64,000 nucleotides of DNA from Diplocarpon mali (lineage: Eukaryota; Ascomycota; Leotiomycetes; Helotiales; Drepanopezizaceae). Position 1 is the stretch's first letter. Each line of letters starts with the position of its first letter. Location of the stretch: positions 4,627-68,626 of the forward strand of contig JAENRP010000171.1 of NCBI GenBank assembly GCA_024741835.1, in the 5' to 3' direction. Positions 59,675-64,000 of this stretch are shown one piece after another. The notes beneath the pieces were generated by a model that had not been told where the DNA came from, ran no database searches, and saw only the letters and a list, made by a program, of their open reading frames with translations. The position numbers and the translations under genes were made by a program.

Positions 59675-61166
59675 ATGCCTCTCACAGTCCTCAGTGACGT
59701 GAACGTCAAGGAGGTTCTCCATAGCTTGACAAGAGATGATGTTGCGGCTCTGCAGATATCCATGAGGAATGCGCTACATGAATATGCTACAGGAACCATG
59801 AATAGAGCTAGCGCGGATAACCAGCCCAATCGGACAGTCATAGAGTCAGCTGAGAACTCCACGACCACTTTGTTCATGCCTTCGATCAGCTCATCCTCTA
59901 TCGCGATCAAAGGTAATTCTTCGAATTTCCAATTCTCAGGGGAACTACTATACTCACACTTGCATAGTCGTCACCCTAGCTTCCCCTTCCCCAGACCCCG
60001 ATCGAACTACAACAGCATCAGCAAAAGAAGATGCCACGCCTTACGGCTCTCTCACACTCATGGGAACGGACGGAAAGCCCTTCGGATTCCTCAACGCCGA
60101 AGAGATCACCGCTTTCCGAACCGCCCTTGCCTCCTCCCTCCTGATGCTCCGCCGCTCAAAGGTCAAGAAAATCACCGTGTTCGGCACCGGCAAGCAAGCA
60201 TACTGGCACGTCCGCCTCGCTCTCCTGCTCCGCGGCTCCACAATAAAGAACGTCCACTTCATCAACCGTGACTTCAACGAGCGCGCTGCCAATGTTATGA
60301 AAGCGTTTGTGACGTACGATCTTGCGGCGAAGCGAAGCGAGGGCTGGGCGGAGACGCAGTTCGACCTGGCCTCGTTGAAGTATAGTGAAATTGACCGGAT
60401 CTTGAAGAAAACACTCCGAGCTTCTGACATTATCATCTGCACTACACCTTCCACGAAGCCGCTGTTCGACCATACGATCTTGACGAATGCCGAGGGCAGA
60501 ATGCGTGCACGTCTCATCATAGCTATCGGGTCCTACAAGCCCCATATGATTGAGATTCCACCCGAGGTCGTTACGCAAGCTATCAAAATCCACGGCACGG
60601 GCTACCACTTCCACAAACGCGCAGAAGAGGGTGGTGTCATTGTGGTAGATAACCTGGGGTGTCTCAAAGAAGCGGGCGAGTTGGTTCAAGCTGGCGTACA
60701 ATCCGATCGAACGGTAGAACTCGGAGAGCTAGTAATGCTAAATCAGATGCACCCTCGTGATGACGACTCGCCCATTGAGGACAGTCCGCAAAGCTCTCCG
60801 ATCGACCTGTCGATCTCACCAGACGGGGTGCGGAGCATGTCCAAGGTCTTCGGGGACTCGAACATCGAGAAACCTGGCTCGCCTACCTCCAGAAGCCCGT
60901 CTAGAAAATCATCGCTCACTCTAAACCGCAAACCTTCATTCTCGCTGCGCTCTACGAGTAGAAGTAGTAGTATGTCCTCGCAGAGCGGTAATAGTTGGAG
61001 AAGAAAGGATCAGACTGAGAAGGATGATCAGATGAGCAGGTGGCTAAGCAGTGGCAACGTGATATACAAGTCCGTCGGCATGGGGCTCATGGATCTCGTT
61101 GTTGGTGGCGAGGTTATCAAACTGGCTAGAAAGAGGAACATCGGGACCACGTTGGAGGATTTTTGA
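59675..61166 (+). CDS. Ornithine cyclodeaminase/mu-crystallin family protein
   Basis: NAD(P)-dependent Rossmann-fold family including ornithine cyclodeaminase, ketimine reductases and mu-crystallin. Exons 59675-59912 and 59968-61166 join in phase to 478 residues; the intron is 55 nt. The N-terminal half has the family dimerisation/substrate domain (MPLTVLSDVNVKEVL, STTTLFMPS, GKPFGFLNAEEITAFRTALA). The nucleotide-binding loop TVFGTGKQAYWHV is near residue 150, with INRDFNERA after the second strand and DIIICTTPSTKPLFD beyond. At about residues 345-445 there is a roughly 100-residue Ser/Arg-rich, disordered insertion before the final helix (MGLMDLVVGGEVIKLARKRN), making it longer than the usual 320-380 residues. 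The exact substrate is unknown. Confidence 0.88.
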
Positions 61167-61551
61167 AGTGAGTATGTACCAGAAGCGAAAATAGATCTAG
61201 CCGCAGAGAGGCCGCGAATGTCTGTGCCGTTGTTTCCATTGCTGAAGATGGTTAGTGAAATAGCAATTACGCTTGACTAAACTAAAAGCCTGCAGAACGT
61301 CAGTCTACGTCGAAGCTCTGGATGAGGCCGCACAGTATTCACGGCAGCTCAATAATGAGAAGTTGGGGACTTCAACAAATTTGAAGAGCGATGTTCTACT
61401 GTGAGCACCCCTCCTTGTTCTGTCTGTTCATAAATTCAACGCCTGGCCACAAAGCTACCCGCCGAGCGCCGTTTTTGCAAGAAACCACCCCAATAATGCA
61501 ATGTACCATCTAAAGCGTAGCACTTGCCCATATTTACTCCCTACGACTGTG
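61167..61551. other. Convergent 3' spacer
   Basis: 385 bases between convergent stop codons; presumed 3' UTRs. No other feature seen. Confidence 0.4.
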
Positions 61552-62484
61552 TTATTGGGCATCAATAGTAGGTTCACCACGACTGAACACCAACACGCCA
61601 TGATTGCCCTTAATAATCTCCGTCGGTCCCCTAGCGAGAGAAGAGACCACGTCTTTGCCCTCGGTACCGATCTCAAGGTTTCTGATCTTACCACAGGCAA
61701 CATCGTACATGACTCCATGAACAGTCAGACCTCTCTCTTCGATAGCCTCCTCAACGAACCAGGTGCTCATCAAATTGCCTACCCCCCAGCCAACATTAAG
61801 CTCCGCCAGGCGAACAGCCTTCTTGCCATCATCTCCCAGCGCCTCGAGCTCCACTTTATTTATCTTGCGCAGCAGCCGCATCGGCGTGATCCATGCATCG
61901 ATGACGCCGCCAACCCGCGCATCACCCATAGCGGCGCCGGCGCCGCCGCAGCACGTGTGTCCACAGAGCACGATATGTTTGACTTTCAGGTGCACGACGG
62001 CATATTCGATCACGGCCATTGAATTGATGTCCGTGGGGGAGATGATGTTTGCGATGTTGCGATGCACGAAGACGTCACCGGGTTGCAGACCAAGAAGTGT
62101 TGTTTCCGGCACGCGGGAGTCAGAGCAACCAAGCCAGACTGGGACTGTATTAGCCAAGTGCCTTATATTGCGCAATTGAGCCGTATAGGATTTGAGAGAG
62201 AAATGCAGTGGATATCGGAAGTGGGGAGACATACGGATGCTTGGTGTTTGCTTGACAGCGAGCTTCTGAAAGAAGGCGGGATTCTGGTGCCCTTTGTAGT
62301 TTGCCCATGCCTCATTGGACTTAAGAGCATACTCAAACTTATTTTTGTTTATCTCCAGCGGTAGCTCATCAGCATACCGTCGTTGCAGGACAGTGTGTTG
62401 CCGCTCCTGCTCGGAGAAACATGGCGGGCAGGTAGAAGATGGGAAAACCGGTATTGAGAGTTTGCTTTTACGGTTGGAACCCAT
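61552..62484 (-). CDS. NCE103: Beta-class carbonic anhydrase
   Basis: Interconverts CO2 and bicarbonate, supplying bicarbonate for carboxylases and CO2 signalling. Exons 62235-62484 and 61552-62138 give 278 residues. The zinc site is complete: Cys88 and Asp90 in GCSDSR, His144 and Cys147 in GHTCCGG. Other family motifs are FVHRNIANII, SMAVIEYAV and the GVMYDVACGKI region. The first 40 residues are polar with no convincing presequence. The intron (62139-62234) was placed because it rebuilds ILWLGCSDSR; it is 96 nt, divisible by three and free of stops, so an unspliced message would encode a 310-residue protein with 32 extra residues just before the active site. It is convergent with the mu-crystallin family gene. 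Confidence 0.93.
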   Translation of the reverse strand: MGSNRKSKLSIPVFPSSTCPPCFSEQERQHTVLQRRYADELPLEINKNKFEYALKSNEAWANYKGHQNPAFFQKLAVKQTPSIRMSPHFRYPLHFSLKSYTAQLRNIRHLANTVPVWLGCSDSRVPETTLLGLQPGDVFVHRNIANIISPTDINSMAVIEYAVVHLKVKHIVLCGHTCCGGAGAAMGDARVGGVIDAWITPMRLLRKINKVELEALGDDGKKAVRLAELNVGWGVGNLMSTWFVEEAIEERGLTVHGVMYDVACGKIRNLEIGTEGKDVVSSLARGPTEIIKGNHGVLVFSRGEPTIDAQ

Positions 62485-62734
62485 TGTGGCACATCAAAAA
62501 TCGAGTATTAAGGGCCTAGGACGATGAAAAGTATGTTGAGAACTGGAGGGGTCGTTGCAGAGATGATTGGAATCTTAAATTATGAAGTAAGTTGTCATGA
62601 GGAAGGGACGATGGAAACAAGAAACACAAGTATGGTATCATCAGTCGGCTGGATTTTTATGCGCCTAGCTACAATCCTCCCGGAGCCATCCGTAATACCA
62701 TAAAAACGCCAGAGACAGATGCATCAAGGGGAAT
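62485..62734. promoter_or_regulatory. Promoter of carbonic anhydrase / 3' UTR of eL8
   Basis: A 250-base tandem spacer between the eL8 stop and the carbonic anhydrase start, both on the minus strand. No specific site recognised. Confidence 0.35.
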
Positions 62735-63810
62735 TTAAATCTTGATAGCGCTCTCAAGGGCCTTACGCTTCTTCTCAGTGCGAGCAACAGCCTTAGCACC
62801 CATGATGCCACCACCCCAGTGTCTCTTAGCCTCCTCGTACTTCTCAGCGTAACCCTCCTTGATGGCTTGGACCAACTTGGAAAGCTCAGTCTTGTCCTCG
62901 GATCGGACCTCGGTCAAAGCGAGCACAGCAGCGGTCTTCTTATGCACGACAGTGCCAAGTCTGGCCTTGCCTTTGATGATGGCGTACGGGACACCCATCT
63001 TGCGACAAAGCGCTGGGAGGAAGATAACCAACTCAATTGGGTCAACATCGTTAGGGATTAGGACGAGGGAAGCCTTCTTGTTCTCGATCAGGCCGACAAC
63101 ATGGTTCAGACCATATTTGACGGCATATGGCTTCTTGCTGACATCCTCCTTCTTCTTTCCCTCTTTGATGGCCGTAGCCTCCTTGAGCAGTCTCTCCTTC
63201 TTCTCGGTCTTGCTCTCGGGGCGATATTTGTTGAGAAGGGTAAAGGCCTTTTTGGCGGTGTTGCGATCAAGAACATTCTGGAATTGAGCGATCGCAGGCG
63301 GGACTTTCAGACGGAGATTGAGAATCTTGCGTTGACGTTGGAGACGGACATACTCGGGCCACTTCACCATGCGCGAAAGGTTCCGACGTGGTTGGATGTC
63401 CTGGCCGATACCGTAGTTACGAGTGCGCTTCTCGATGAGCGGGTTCTGAACACATTCAGCATTAAGATAAAAATGAGCGAATGCAAGTCATTAAGCATAC
63501 CTTTGGAGCCTTCTTCGATCCTGCGCCAGCCTTGGACTGGGGGAACGGGGCTGGAGCAGCCTTCTTTCCGGCTTTAGGAGGCTATCATTGAGAAAAGAGA
63601 CATCAGCGAACATGTTCACTAATAATCTTCTTTGAACTCTAAAGAGACTTCACTGGCATTACTGCACAGATGAAGCTCAAGCCAAATCATCATCAACACC
63701 CTCAGGTAGTACTTGATGGAAAACACATCTCGACGTACGATTACTCGTAGAGAAACGAGAGTGGCGGCGAGTCGTGTCACTTCATGGAGAATATATCAGT
63801 AGCTTACCAT
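62735..63810 (-). CDS. RPL8: 60S ribosomal protein eL8 (L8/L7Ae family)
   Basis: Structural protein of the large cytosolic ribosomal subunit. Exons are 63808-63810 (only the ATG), 63501-63581 and 62735-63445, giving 264 residues, the standard length. The start reads M + [20 protein letters not shown] as in other fungi. The L7Ae-type RNA-binding domain is at about residues 130-220 ([53 protein letters not shown]). Intron 1 is 226 nt, intron 2 is 55 nt. The first exon was set by the ATG immediately followed by GTAAGC and by the absence of any other in-frame methionine before the conserved start. The upstream region carries a TCACGTGA site. Confidence 0.95.
63603..63695 (-). ncRNA. Possible intronic C/D-box snoRNA in eL8 intron 1
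   Basis: Inside intron 1 the transcribed strand has a C-box match (ATGATGA at 63693-63687, in an extended TTGATGATGA) and, about 80 bases downstream, a D box (CTGA at 63606-63603). Ribosomal-protein introns often host such RNAs; human RPL7A hosts U24 and U36. The terminal stem is weak and I could not match the guide to rRNA, so this is only a candidate. Confidence 0.25.
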
Positions 63811-63938
63811 CTTGTCGGATCGCTGTGGTGATGCGATTTGTCGTTGTGGTTGTCGATAGGATAGTAGAAAAGAGTTAATAGTAATTTGCGAGGAGAATGT
63901 GGGAGTGGGTAGACGCTAAGATCTTGGCAATCTCCATA

Positions 63939-63946
63939 TCACGTGA
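63939..63946. promoter_or_regulatory. TCACGTGA palindrome in eL8 promoter
   Basis: Perfect Cbf1-type palindrome about 130 bases upstream of the eL8 start codon. Cbf1-like sites are a known feature of ribosomal-protein promoters in many ascomycetes. Confidence 0.55.
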
Positions 63947-64000
63947 CTACTTAGTATGGTTGTTCGATTTGGTGGGGTAGCATTTTGGAGCTATCTCAAT

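Noticed and set aside
59095..59910. 271-codon minus-strand ORF
   Set aside because: Overlaps exon 1 of the mu-crystallin family gene on the opposite strand and shows no domain.

Overview
The window is nuclear DNA of a filamentous ascomycete (Pezizomycotina). Genes carry short spliceosomal introns, mostly 45-60 nt, with GTAAGT/GTATGT-type donors and CTAAC or CTGAC branch sites. Intergenic distances are about 0.4-3 kb, and one block of more than 5 kb is AT-rich and gene-free, which looks like repeat DNA decayed by repeat-induced point mutation. A secreted pectin methylesterase suggests a plant-associated lifestyle; a leotiomycete would fit, but that is inference. No viral, CRISPR or bacterial features were seen. 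All splice sites were placed by eye from consensus and reading frame.

Layout. 0-3.5 kb: C2H2 zinc-finger regulator and a low-complexity tail. 3.5-11.2 kb: TFIIE-beta (minus) head to head with the 2037-residue nuclear-basket protein Mlp1/TPR. 12.6-14.7 kb: RIB3-type dihydroxybutanone phosphate synthase (riboflavin) divergent from COQ3 (ubiquinone). 14.7-20.3 kb: AT-rich desert. 20.3-30.3 kb: pectinesterase, fructose-1,6-bisphosphatase, an unresolved small-exon gene candidate and a GPI-type serine carboxypeptidase. 30.3-32.2 kb: AT-rich spacer. 32.2-38.4 kb: putative OB-fold protein, Aim32/Apd1-type [2Fe-2S] protein and a formin-like GBD/FH3 protein lacking FH2. 39.1-42.7 kb: aldo-keto reductase and cytochrome P450 in tandem. 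42.7-46.5 kb: spacer and an orphan gene. 46.9-52.3 kb, all minus: FLVCR-like MFS transporter, complex III hinge protein QCR6 and a WBP2-like GRAM/PPxY protein. A 71-base assembly gap follows. 53.7-59 kb: RraA-like protein and two orphan multi-exon genes. 59.7-64 kb: ornithine cyclodeaminase/mu-crystallin family protein, beta-carbonic anhydrase and ribosomal protein eL8.

Most recognised genes are housekeeping: transcription, nuclear pore, gluconeogenesis, cofactors, respiration, CO2 hydration and translation. Accessory functions are the pectinesterase, carboxypeptidase, AKR/P450 pair and orphans. I found no convincing complete new system. The most unusual items are a GC-AG intron in FBP1 and a possible second one in RIB3, an eL8 first exon consisting only of the start codon with a C/D-snoRNA-like candidate in the following intron, a frame-preserving stop-free intron at the active site of carbonic anhydrase, a serine-rich insertion in the mu-crystallin family protein, and several orphan multi-exon genes.
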